NCBI RefSeq assembly: GCF_034372165.1
Contig: NZ_CP139698.1
Span: 1,798,001 to 1,862,000 of the forward strand
DNA length: 64,000 nucleotides
Reading direction: 5' to 3'
Source: Christiangramia sp. OXR-203
Lineage (GTDB): Bacteria; Bacteroidota; Bacteroidia; Flavobacteriales; Flavobacteriaceae
Shown here: positions 9,071 through 16,091 of the stretch, piece by piece
Layout of the letters: each line of letters begins with the position of its first letter
Numbering within the stretch: position 1 is the stretch's first letter
Notes under the pieces: model-generated
What the model was told of the DNA's origin: nothing
The model's database searches: none
The model's input: the letters and a program-made list of their open reading frames with translations, nothing else
Made by a program: the position numbers and the translations under genes

Positions 9071-10129
9071 TCAATTCTCTGTGAACTTGGTTTTACTCAG
9101 AAGAATACCTAAGGGTTTGGTGGCTTCAATATTGTACAGAATTACTACTATGATACCAAGTACAGGAATTGCGAGAATCATACCAATGATGCCCCAGATC
9201 ATATTTCCGGCTATTACAGATACAATAATAAAGAATGGATGCACATCCACGCGATCACCTACAATAAATGGTTGAAGTACATAAGATTCTACAAACTGGG
9301 TAACCGTAAAGGTGAGAGCGATACCAATAAGTACACTTGTTTCTCCACTACTTAAGAACCCAAATGCTACCGCCATAGTGAACCCCAGAATATTCCCAAC
9401 ATAAGGAATCAATGTCAAGACTGCTGCAATCACACTTACCAAAATAAAATTGTTCACTCCTGAAATCCCCAGGCCTATAGAATATAATACCGCGAGTAAC
9501 CCCATAAGCATTAATTTCCCAAGTAAATACTGAGATGCAACTTTAATAGATTTTGTAAGAGTATTTTTAATTGATTCCTGTTTGGAATCTGGCATAACTC
9601 GCAAAAGAAAATTTTTAAAAATCTCACGGTAAATCAGTAAAAAGAATACATAAACGAATGTGAGAAGATAATTCGCCATAAAACTTGAGAGTCCGCTAAG
9701 AAAAGTAGTGATCCTTTTACGCATATCAGATCCCATAGCAGCGCTTTCTTCTTCTTCTTTAGACTGATTAATATCGTCAGGGTCAAGCGGAGTATGTTCT
9801 AATGCAAAGGTTTTAAGCTGTTCTATCTTTGGAGTCATTTGCTCCTGGATCTCTGGCCAGTCCTCTGCAAAATTTCTTACCTGCATGCTTACCAAAGCCA
9901 TAAGTCCTATACTAACACCAAATAGAAGCAGACTGTTTAACATGGCCGCCCATGCTCTTTTCATGTACTTCTCCATCCAGATGCTAAGAGGTAAAACGAC
10001 GAGACTTAAAATGACAGCCGTAGCCAGAGGAGCAAAAAAACCTTTCGCTTTTACCAGGCCGGCTATTAAAAAGTATATGGAGAGAATTGCTGCCGCTATG
10101 TAAAGTATTGCGCGCTTGCCTTTAAACAT
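9071..10129 (-). CDS. AI-2E family transporter (PerM/UPF0118-type permease)
   Basis: A 352-residue polytopic membrane protein of the AI-2E exporter family. Two N-terminal helices (about 7-27 and 30-50), a third near 62-82, a soluble stretch with an acidic segment SKEEEESA near residue 125, then a C-terminal block of helices. The signature region ISGVNNFILVSVIAAVLTLIPYVGNILG, split here across about 222-250, has the conserved P-x-G motif (IPYVG), and QPFIVGDRVDVHPF lies near 288-301. Family members export autoinducer-2 or act as sodium/proton antiporters; which applies here cannot be told. Confidence 0.9.
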   Translation of the reverse strand: MFKGKRAILYIAAAILSIYFLIAGLVKAKGFFAPLATAVILSLVVLPLSIWMEKYMKRAWAAMLNSLLLFGVSIGLMALVSMQVRNFAEDWPEIQEQMTPKIEQLKTFALEHTPLDPDDINQSKEEEESAAMGSDMRKRITTFLSGLSSFMANYLLTFVYVFFLLIYREIFKNFLLRVMPDSKQESIKNTLTKSIKVASQYLLGKLMLMGLLAVLYSIGLGISGVNNFILVSVIAAVLTLIPYVGNILGFTMAVAFGFLSSGETSVLIGIALTFTVTQFVESYVLQPFIVGDRVDVHPFFIIVSVIAGNMIWGIIGMILAIPVLGIIVVILYNIEATKPLGILLSKTKFTEN

Positions 10130-10229
10130 GAATAATTGATTTTGATTGGTTTGAACAATATCGTAAATGTTTCATGTAATTTTATTAATAAAAACACAAA
10201 GAGCTAATGTTTAAAAAAGTTTATAAAAA

Positions 10230-10254
10230 AAAGCCACCCGTTTAGGATGGCTTT
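10230..10254 (-). terminator. terminator downstream of the first cold-shock gene
   Basis: Arms aaagccaccc and ggatggcttt form a 10-bp stem with one mismatch and a 5-base loop. On the minus strand it is followed by TTTTTTATAA. It ends the transcript of the cold-shock gene at 10277. Confidence 0.75.
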
Positions 10255-10276
10255 AATTCTATAGATTAGAACGTGC

Positions 10277-10471
10277 TTAGTCGATTACTTCAACGTTTAC
10301 AGCATTCAATCCTTTTCTACCTTGCTCAGTTTCGAACTGAACTCTGTCATCTTCACGAATTTCATCGATAAGACCACTAGAGTGTACAAAGATGTCTTCG
10401 CTTGTTTCGTCTGATTTAATGAAACCAAATCCCTTGGTTGCATTGAAAAATTTTACTTTACCTTCTTGCAT
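10277..10471 (-). CDS. cold-shock protein (CspA family), copy 1
   Basis: A 64-residue single cold-shock domain that binds single-stranded RNA or DNA and melts mRNA structure. RNP1 is KGFGFI (13-18) and RNP2 is DIFVH (26-30). It differs from copies 2 and 3 at seven positions (Ala11, Ser20, Glu22, Thr23, Ser24, Ser32, Arg52), all outside the RNP cores. It is the last of three tandem minus-strand csp genes, each with its own structured leader, and is followed by a terminator. Expression is probably controlled after transcription through the leader at 10472-10568. Confidence 0.95.
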   Translation of the reverse strand: MQEGKVKFFNATKGFGFIKSDETSEDIFVHSSGLIDEIREDDRVQFETEQGRKGLNAVNVEVID

Positions 10472-10568
10472 TACTATACTAATTAATTGTTATTGATGCC
10501 GGCTCCATTTAAAGATCATCCGGCCGTGATCTATTATTTATAAGTCTCAAACTGAAACCTTGAAATAA
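10472..10568 (-). promoter_or_regulatory. structured 5' leader of csp copy 1 with two alternative hairpins
   Basis: On the minus strand, GATCA (10531-10527) can pair with TGATC (10518-10514). Alternatively GCCGG (10524-10520), which lies in that hairpin's loop, can pair with CCGGC (10502-10498) closer to the start codon. The same arrangement recurs in the other two leaders with compensating changes. A conserved CAGTTTGAGACTTATAAATAA block precedes it and may be the promoter. Confidence 0.55.
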
Positions 10569-10763
10569 CTAGTCGATTACTTCAACGTTAACAGCATTAA
10601 GGCCTTTTTTACCTTGTTCTGTTTCAAATTGTACTCTGTCATCTTCACGAATCTCGTCGATAAGACCTGTTGAATGTACAAAGATGTCCTCGTTAGAATC
10701 GTCAGCTTTTATAAATCCAAATCCTTTTGTTGAATTAAAAAACTTTACTTTACCTTCTTGCAT
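10569..10763 (-). CDS. cold-shock protein (CspA family), copy 2
   Basis: A 64-residue cold-shock domain with RNP1 KGFGFI and RNP2 DIFVH, identical in protein sequence to copy 3 and 57/64 identical to copy 1. The coding DNA of copies 2 and 3 is also almost the same, which points to recent duplication or gene conversion. Its leader is the 100-base interval up to copy 3 and carries the same two alternative stems. There is no obvious terminator between copies, so read-through from copy 3 is possible. Confidence 0.95.
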   Translation of the reverse strand: MQEGKVKFFNSTKGFGFIKADDSNEDIFVHSTGLIDEIREDDRVQFETEQGKKGLNAVNVEVID

Positions 10764-10863
10764 TACTTTACTTATTAATTGTTATTGATGCCGGTTAAAT
10801 TTAAAGATCATCCGGCCTTGATCTAACCTTATTTATAAGTCTCACACTGAAACTTGAAAATAA
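10764..10863 (-). promoter_or_regulatory. structured 5' leader of csp copy 2 with two alternative hairpins
   Basis: On the minus strand, GATCA (10823-10819) pairs with TGATC (10810-10806), or GCCGG (10816-10812) pairs with CCGGC (10794-10790). The two stems share the GCCGG region and cannot form together. The block CAGTGTGAGACTTATAAATAA is shared with copy 1 at the 5' side. Confidence 0.55.
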
Positions 10864-11058
10864 TTAGTCAATTACTTCAACGTTCACAGCGTTAAGGCCT
10901 TTTTTACCTTGTTCTGTTTCAAATTGTACTCTGTCATCTTCACGAATCTCGTCGATAAGACCAGTTGAGTGTACAAAGATGTCTTCGTTCGAATCGTCAG
11001 CTTTTATAAATCCAAATCCTTTTGTTGAATTAAAAAACTTCACTTTTCCTTCTTGCAT
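10864..11058 (-). CDS. cold-shock protein (CspA family), copy 3
   Basis: A 64-residue cold-shock domain, identical to copy 2. RNP1 and RNP2 are intact. It lies 65 bases downstream of the desaturase gene on the same strand, so it may be expressed from the desaturase transcript as well as its own promoter. That would couple membrane-fluidity control to RNA chaperone production in the cold (inference). Confidence 0.95.
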   Translation of the reverse strand: MQEGKVKFFNSTKGFGFIKADDSNEDIFVHSTGLIDEIREDDRVQFETEQGKKGLNAVNVEVID

Positions 11059-11123
11059 TACTTAATAATTAATTGTTATAAAATGCCATTAAACTTTTGA
11101 GATCGTATGGCTTCCGATCTGAA
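11059..11123 (-). promoter_or_regulatory. structured 5' leader of csp copy 3, same architecture with covarying stems
   Basis: On the minus strand, GATCG (11119-11115) pairs with CGATC (11105-11101), or GCCAT (11111-11107) pairs with ATGGC (11089-11085). Relative to copies 1 and 2, both arms of both stems have changed together (GATCA/TGATC to GATCG/CGATC; GCCGG/CCGGC to GCCAT/ATGGC), which keeps both pairings. Confidence 0.5.
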
Positions 11124-12107
11124 CTATCCAACTCGCAATTTATCTACTTTACCTAGTTGACGAAGCATTTTAAAATGCTCTCCAACAGCAGATACAAAGC
11201 TGTGTTTATTATGATAAGGCAAACCATATTCTTTGGCGGTCTGCGCTACTATATGTGATATCTTTCTATAATGAACGTGACAAATATTTGGTAATAAATG
11301 ATGCTCAATTTGATAATTTAATCCACCAATGAACCAAGAGAACAACCTGCTCTTAGGGGAAAAATTAGCAGTTGTTAAAAGTTGATGGCTAGCCCAGTCA
11401 CCCTGTACAATACCTTTTTCGTCAGGTAATGGATACTCAGTCGTTGGAACAATATGCGCTAACTGAAAGATGGTAGTAATCATCAAACCGGTAACGAAAT
11501 GCATACTTACAAACGCCAGAACCACGATCCACCATGCCTGAGGTGTCATAATTATTGGCAGAATTAAAACAAAGAAGAACGAAGCCAGTTTCCATCCGAT
11601 TACAGTAGACAACTGTTTTCTAAATTCTTTACCTTCTTTGAAGAATCCCATTTTCTTGAATTTTGCCATTCTAACAAAATCCTTAGCAGTTACCCAGCTT
11701 ACCGTAGATAAACCATAGAAAAACCAACTATATAAGTGTTGAAATTTATGGATACTATATCTCTTGGTATGTGGAGTAAATCTTAAGAAAAACGGAGGAT
11801 TGATATCATCATCAGCCTCTTCTATGTTTGTGAACGTATGATGCAATACATTATGCTGAATTCTCCAGATACTTGCATTGGCACCGATAAGGTTTAAAGT
11901 ATATCCTAAATACTGATTGACCTTTTGGTTTTTTGAGTAAGAGTTATGAATTGCATCGTGCATGATTCCCATGCCTATCCCAGCCATTCCAAAACCACTT
12001 ATGATATAAAGTGCGAATAGCAACCAGGTACTTTCTACCATTCCGGTATTCACGATTACTAAAGGAGCTACGAAAGTCAAAAGCATAAGAACAGTTTTCA
12101 CTATCAT
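11124..12107 (-). CDS. membrane fatty-acid (acyl-CoA/lipid) desaturase
   Basis: A di-iron membrane desaturase that introduces a double bond into acyl chains. Numbered from the ATG at 12107, the three histidine boxes are HDAIH (50-54), HNVLHH (85-90) and QIEHH (266-270). Hydrophobic helices lie near 3-20, 27-48, 173-190 and 192-212. There is no cytochrome b5 domain. This ATG is only the first conventional start. The same frame stays open for about 38-43 more codons upstream (to about 12221-12236), and that stretch reads like a desaturase N-terminus (NNPIFAQKRASDFSKTLRS, then RVNTYFKKNNISKHA). The full protein is therefore probably about 365 residues, from a non-canonical start. A good flavobacterial promoter lies at 12322-12351. 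The neighbouring cold-shock genes suggest a cold-response role. Confidence 0.9.
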   Translation of the reverse strand: MIVKTVLMLLTFVAPLVIVNTGMVESTWLLFALYIISGFGMAGIGMGIMHDAIHNSYSKNQKVNQYLGYTLNLIGANASIWRIQHNVLHHTFTNIEEADDDINPPFFLRFTPHTKRYSIHKFQHLYSWFFYGLSTVSWVTAKDFVRMAKFKKMGFFKEGKEFRKQLSTVIGWKLASFFFVLILPIIMTPQAWWIVVLAFVSMHFVTGLMITTIFQLAHIVPTTEYPLPDEKGIVQGDWASHQLLTTANFSPKSRLFSWFIGGLNYQIEHHLLPNICHVHYRKISHIVAQTAKEYGLPYHNKHSFVSAVGEHFKMLRQLGKVDKLRVG

Positions 12108-12236
12108 GCTAGCATTCGCGTGTTTACTGATGTTATTTTTTTTGAAATAGGTATTTACCCGGCTTCGAAGAGTCTTTGAGAAATCGGATGCTCGTTTTTG
12201 AGCGAAAATTGGATTGTTGATACTGGTACTATTAAA
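12108..12236 (-). other. probable N-terminal coding extension of the desaturase, without an ATG/GTG/TTG start
   Basis: In frame with the desaturase and free of stops, it encodes NSTSINNPIFAQKRASDFS followed by a basic, amphipathic stretch ending KHANAS before the ATG at 12107. No ATG, GTG or TTG occurs in frame between the predicted transcription start near 12316 and 12107. An ATC at 12221-12219 would give MNNPIFAQ and a family-typical length. This is the only coding content of the interval 12108-12434. The remainder (about 12237-12434) is leader, promoter and the 3' flank of the next gene. Confidence 0.55.
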
Positions 12237-12321
12237 TTTACAAACTAAATAATGAAGTAAACAAAACTTGAAATATCCTGAAAGGACTAAAAAGTGAAGA
12301 GAACTAAAATATTTACTATGG

Positions 12322-12351
12322 CAAATGTAATCTTTATTATTACATCCACAA
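12322..12351 (-). promoter_or_regulatory. flavobacterial-type promoter of the desaturase gene
   Basis: On the minus strand TTG (12351-12349), a 19-base spacer and TACATTTG (12329-12322) match the Bacteroidota TTG-N17-19-TAnnTTTG pattern. Transcription would start near 12316, leaving a leader of about 95 bases to the ATC at 12221, or about 210 to the ATG at 12107. Confidence 0.6.
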
Positions 12352-12434
12352 TATAAATAATCAATTAGTTTTCAAACTTTTACGCTACAGGATACATTCA
12401 GTTCTGTATTTAGTTCAATCTCATGGAAGGGAAA

Positions 12435-12896
12435 TTAGTCAATGATCTTAACTCTTACTGCGTTAAGCCCTTTCATTCCTTGCTCCAGCTCGAAACTTAC
12501 TTTATCATTCTCATCGATTTCATCAATAAGACCACTTACGTGTACAAAGTATTTCTCACCGGTTTGTTTACCTATAATAAACCCAAATCCTTTAGAATGA
12601 TCGAAAAATGAAACTTTCCCTTCTGTATCGGTAATGATCTCTTCCTCTTCTCTATCTTCTTTCTTAGGGATAGCGATTTCGATATCCTCTACTTCTACTT
12701 CTACCTTCTGAGTTGGATCTGGTGGAGTGTCGGTTAAATTACCGTCTGCGTCAACATAAGCGATCATATCCTCAAATGATCCACCTTTGTTGGAATTTTC
12801 TTTTCTTTCTAAACGCTTGGCTTCTTTCTCCTTACGTTTTTTAATCTTTTTCTTTTCTTTCTCTCTTTTGTTTTGGGTTTGTCCGGATCTTGCCAT
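12435..12896 (-). CDS. cold-shock domain protein with Lys/Glu-rich N-terminal extension
   Basis: A 153-residue protein. Residues 1-35 are a strongly basic, probably disordered tail (KREKEKKKIKKRKEKE), 35-88 an acidic linker, and 88-153 a C-terminal cold-shock domain with RNP1 KGFGFI and RNP2-like KYFVH. The basic tail probably adds non-specific nucleic-acid binding, as in other Bacteroidota CSD proteins of this layout (inference). It is a diverged relative of the three short csp genes. The 5' region is long and contains a strong palindrome. Confidence 0.9.
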   Translation of the reverse strand: MARSGQTQNKREKEKKKIKKRKEKEAKRLERKENSNKGGSFEDMIAYVDADGNLTDTPPDPTQKVEVEVEDIEIAIPKKEDREEEEIITDTEGKVSFFDHSKGFGFIIGKQTGEKYFVHVSGLIDEIDENDKVSFELEQGMKGLNAVRVKIID

Positions 12897-13051
12897 TCAC
12901 TATAAATTAATTAATATTCGTTGAAAATTTCAATGCATTGAACCAACTAAACGAATACCAGAAAAATTTAATGTGTAAGATTATCTTTTGTAGGATTTAT
13001 TCAGAGAGAGCATTAGCCATTCTAGCCTGCATTAAAATTTTTACAAAGATA
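12897..13051 (-). promoter_or_regulatory. long leader of the Lys-rich cold-shock gene, with nested palindromes
   Basis: The minus strand has an outer stem ATTCGTT/AACGAAT (arms at 12950-12956 and 12916-12922) around a perfect 14-base palindrome TTCAATGCATTGAA (12929-12942); TTGAA/TTCAA pairing over 12921-12935 is an alternative. A -7-like TATCTTTG lies at 13051-13044, without a clear upstream TTG. If used, it gives a leader of about 140 bases. Between 13052 and 13221 I see only AT-rich sequence upstream of the oxidoreductase. Confidence 0.35.
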
Positions 13052-13221
13052 GTCATAGCAAATCAATTCTGAAAGCTTTAAATAGTCGAGTTCTGAAAAT
13101 TTTGTTTTTAATAACTTTTACTTCAGAAAATCACACTCGGCTACCGGTGATATTATCAATAAAGGTTTAATGATAATTGAAGTAAATTTTGATTTTAAAT
13201 TATTATTTTGAAATAAAAAAT

Positions 13222-14232
13222 ATGAAAGCAATTGGATTTACTAGATCACTCCCTATTAGCAATATTTCAAGTCTGAATGAATATGAAAGTGATAAACCTT
13301 CCTGTAGTTCTAATGAACTTTTAGTAAAGATTAAAGCAATATCGATAAACCCGGTTGATTATAAGGTAAGAAAAAATTCGGCGGAAAATGAAGAGTTAAA
13401 CGAACCGAAAATAATTGGATGGGATGCAGCTGGAGTTGTTGAAAATGTCGGCAGTAACGTGGAGAACTTTAGCGTTGGAGATGAAGTGTATTATGCTGGT
13501 GACATAACGAAACCTGGTTGTTATGCAGAATACCAATGTATAGATGATGCAATTGTAGCCAAAAAACCAGCTAAGTTAAACTGGATGGAATCTGCTGCCT
13601 TACCACTTACTGCCTTAACCGCCTGGGAATGTATTTTTGACAGGATGAACATTGCTGAAGGTGAGGGAAAAGATGAGAAGGTACTCATCATTGGTGGTGC
13701 TGGTGGTGTTGGCTCTATTGCGATTCAAATCTTAAAAGAATTGACTCAGTTTGAAGTGATTGCAACAGCATCTCGAGAGGATACAGTTGAGTGGTGTAAA
13801 AAGATGGGCGCAGATAGAGTTGTGAATCACCATAAATTGCTAGAAGAACTGGATAAAGAGACAGACTCGATCTCGTATATTCTTAATTTCGCAGATACAT
13901 CTGGACACTGGGAAGCGATGACAAAATTAATCGCTCCACAAGGTCATATCGCTTGTATCGTAAATACTTCAGAGAATGTAGATCTTAATGTCTTAAAGGA
14001 AAAAAGTATAAGTTTTCACTGGGAATTGATGTTTACGAGATCCATGTTTGACACCAAAGATAAATCTAAGCAGCACGAAATATTGACGCGAGTTTCTGAA
14101 TTAGCAGATACTGGCAAGATTATATCGACTAAAAACAGAGAATTTCATGGTTTGAATGCTGAAGTTTTTAGAGAGGTTCACAAGCTTCAGGAATCTGGCA
14201 AATCTATAGGTAAAAATGTAATTGAATTTTGA
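13222..14232 (+). CDS. zinc-independent medium-chain alcohol dehydrogenase/quinone oxidoreductase
   Basis: A 336-residue MDR-superfamily NAD(P)H oxidoreductase. The N-terminal GroES-like domain includes INPVDYKVRK and GWDAAGVVENVG. The Rossmann domain has the dinucleotide motif VLIIGGAGGVGSIAIQIL, followed by MGADRVVNH. The catalytic and structural zinc cysteines of true alcohol dehydrogenases are absent, which fits the ZADH/quinone reductase-like branch. The ATG at 13222 (MKAIGFTRS) is preferred over an upstream TTG at 13189, because family members begin with MKAIG. It stands alone on the plus strand, convergent with the Crp-like regulator. Confidence 0.9.
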   Translation: MKAIGFTRSLPISNISSLNEYESDKPSCSSNELLVKIKAISINPVDYKVRKNSAENEELNEPKIIGWDAAGVVENVGSNVENFSVGDEVYYAGDITKPGCYAEYQCIDDAIVAKKPAKLNWMESAALPLTALTAWECIFDRMNIAEGEGKDEKVLIIGGAGGVGSIAIQILKELTQFEVIATASREDTVEWCKKMGADRVVNHHKLLEELDKETDSISYILNFADTSGHWEAMTKLIAPQGHIACIVNTSENVDLNVLKEKSISFHWELMFTRSMFDTKDKSKQHEILTRVSELADTGKIISTKNREFHGLNAEVFREVHKLQESGKSIGKNVIEF

Positions 14233-14292
14233 AGAACACTTTGACCAGATTTATCGAATTCTAACCTACATCTGGAACCAAGGCTTAATGCC

Positions 14293-14865
14293 TCAAGCAA
14301 GTTCCTTTCGAATTCTACTAAGGCTTTCTGGTTTCATCCCTAAATAATTAGCGATATGGTAATTCTGGACACGCTTTTCTATTTCTGGATAGGTTTCACA
14401 AAAATCCAAGTATCTTTCTTTATTAGATTTCTCAAGTGATGAAAGGATCCTTTTTCTAAGTGAAACAAATGCACCGGTGGTTTTTAGTCTGAAAAAACGC
14501 TCAAATTTCGGAATTCTATTATATAGCTCTTCCAGGAGTGTACGGTTTAAGGATAATAGTTTTGAGTCTTCTATTGCTTCTACATAAAGCTTTGATGGTT
14601 GATTCGTAAAAAAGGCTTCAAAATCACTGATCCACCAGTCTTCTATGGCAAACTGGATTATATGCTTATTTCCCTGCTCATCGAGATAGTATGCACGCAA
14701 ACAACCTTCTACTACAAAATATTCATCTTGTACGGTTTGCCCCGGTTTAATAAGAAGTTCCTTTTTATGAAGAGAAACTTCAGAAAGAATACTTCTGAAT
14801 TCAGTCTTCTCCAATTCCGAAAGGTCAATTTCCCGGCTAATGTGATCAATGATATCTGCAGGCAT
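14293..14865 (-). CDS. Crp/Fnr-family transcriptional regulator (cyclic-nucleotide-binding-like)
   Basis: A 190-residue protein: an N-terminal cNMP-binding beta-roll (VSLHKKELLIKPGQ, YYLDEQGNKHIIQFAIEDWW), a long dimer helix, and a short C-terminal helix-turn-helix (VQNYHIANYLGMKPESLSRIRK). It is shorter than classical Crp (about 210) and lacks the canonical cAMP phosphate-binding RxS motif, as in many Bacteroidota paralogues. The ligand is unknown. A -7-like TAAATTTG lies at 14892-14885. Its neighbour 60 bases away, convergent, is the oxidoreductase gene; a regulatory link is only a guess. Confidence 0.85.
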   Translation of the reverse strand: MPADIIDHISREIDLSELEKTEFRSILSEVSLHKKELLIKPGQTVQDEYFVVEGCLRAYYLDEQGNKHIIQFAIEDWWISDFEAFFTNQPSKLYVEAIEDSKLLSLNRTLLEELYNRIPKFERFFRLKTTGAFVSLRKRILSSLEKSNKERYLDFCETYPEIEKRVQNYHIANYLGMKPESLSRIRKELA

Positions 14866-14914
14866 CTAATCAATTATTTGCATGCAAATTTAAGCTATTA
14901 TACTTGAATGTATA

Positions 14915-14946
14915 AAAAAATGCCGGGCGCAGGCCCGGCATTTTTT
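14915..14946 (-). terminator. strong bidirectional-type terminator after dodecin
   Basis: Perfect stem tgccgggc/gcccggca (14921-14928 and 14933-14940) with loop gcag, flanked by A6 and T6, so it works in either direction. It ends the dodecin transcript. Confidence 0.9.
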
Positions 14947-14966
14947 AAATATATAAGTTTCTAAAA

Positions 14967-15170
14967 CTAACTAGTTTTATCGAAAGATATTTTAGCATTT
15001 ACAGCATAAGAAGTAATCTTGTCCCCATCTACATGAGCTTTCATCTCTTTAACGTAGACTGACCTTATATTCTTTACCGTTTTTGCAGCTTCTGTAACTG
15101 CTTTTTGTACTGCATCATCAAAACTTTTTTCTGAAGCGGCAATCACTTCAATCACTTTTACAATTCCCAT
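14967..15170 (-). CDS. dodecin family protein
   Basis: A 67-residue dodecin, a small protein that forms hollow dodecamers binding flavins or coenzyme A. The sequence MGIVKVIEVIAASEKSFDDA has the first strand and helix start, followed by VTEAAKTVKNIRSVYVKEMKAHV with the conserved I-R-x-V-x-V-K-E region. The ATG at 15170 is chosen because dodecins begin at this strand; a longer frame runs ten codons further without homology. Flanked by a strong terminator, so monocistronic. Confidence 0.9.
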   Translation of the reverse strand: MGIVKVIEVIAASEKSFDDAVQKAVTEAAKTVKNIRSVYVKEMKAHVDGDKITSYAVNAKISFDKTS

Positions 15171-15329
15171 AATTTTAATTTTATTGGTTATTGATTTCAA
15201 TTTACCAACTTAAAGAAGCTTTGGAAGAATGATTAACAGAAGATTGTCAGGGAACCTTAAGTTCTTGTGAAATTATTCATAGAATCAATACCTAATCTTA
15301 AATTTGTTTTCAATTAAACCGGGGATTTT

Positions 15330-15947
15330 TTAATTTTTGACTACGATCAATTCGGCTTTTGCGCCAGTAAGCAAGTTCCATTCTTTTTTAGCAAGCATCT
15401 CCCCTTTTTCACTGAGTACTCTTAGCTCGGCAGTGTTGGGACCAGAACTTCCCTGATTAAGTGCAACAAATTGAATACTATTAAAGCCTTCCTGCAAGTT
15501 TACCAATATCGGTTTGAATCCAGCAGTTAGCATAACACTCGCTTCCACTAATTCTCCATTAACGATGATCTGCACCTTGTCGCCATCTATAAATTGATGA
15601 TCTCTACAGTACACTTCCACAAATCTACCTTGTGTAACTACGTTCCCAAGACTCTGATCAAATCTATATTCTTCTTTGACTTCGGCGTCTTTCGCCCACT
15701 TCTCTTTCATGGCATCTGCTTCAGTAAGAAGATTATTAGGGTTTTCTCTAAGGTCTATTGCTTTGGGCTTCTCTTTCAAAAACCGACTTTCTTTTTCAGT
15801 ATTATCTCTCTTCAGAATAGGAAATCCTGTAGTATTTGACTCTTCAGCTTTAATAACCCGTCCGGTATTCGTGCTTCTTGGGATCTCAATTTGAGAATAG
15901 AGGGAAGCAGAGCTAAATATTAGTAGTATGAGAATCAATCTATTCAT
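15330..15947 (-). CDS. secreted protein of unknown function
   Basis: A 205-residue protein with a clear signal peptide (MNRLILILLIFSSASLYSQ). I do not recognise a named family. The mature part has a charged N-terminal half, then a beta-rich half (EEYRFDQSLGNVVTQGRFVE; DGDKVQIIVNGELVEASVML; GFNSIQFVALNQGSSGPNTAEL) that resembles the periplasmic beta-sandwich proteins common in Bacteroidota. The ATG at 15947 is chosen because the signal peptide starts there. A -7-like TATTTTTG lies at 15984-15977. Divergent from upp. Confidence 0.7.
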   Translation of the reverse strand: MNRLILILLIFSSASLYSQIEIPRSTNTGRVIKAEESNTTGFPILKRDNTEKESRFLKEKPKAIDLRENPNNLLTEADAMKEKWAKDAEVKEEYRFDQSLGNVVTQGRFVEVYCRDHQFIDGDKVQIIVNGELVEASVMLTAGFKPILVNLQEGFNSIQFVALNQGSSGPNTAELRVLSEKGEMLAKKEWNLLTGAKAELIVVKN

Positions 15948-16060
15948 AGTAAGTGGTTGGTGCAGCATAATTATATCAAAAATACAGCCATTTTTAAACA
16001 TTAGTAAGAAAACGAACAAATTCAAGTTTGAGTGTGTTCTCTATAGTAAAATAAAAAAAG

Positions 16061-16068
16061 TAATTTTG
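16061..16068 (+). promoter_or_regulatory. possible -7 element of the upp promoter
   Basis: TAATTTTG fits TAnnTTTG and would start transcription about 18-20 bases before the upp ATG. There is no TTG at the ideal upstream distance. Confidence 0.35.
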
Positions 16069-16091
16069 AGTATTATAAAAGTCAGATTTAC

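Noticed and set aside
10272-11123. Repeated units with similar spacers that could suggest a CRISPR-like or satellite array
   Set aside because: The repeats are three intact cold-shock genes plus their leaders. Repeat length and coding content exclude a CRISPR array.
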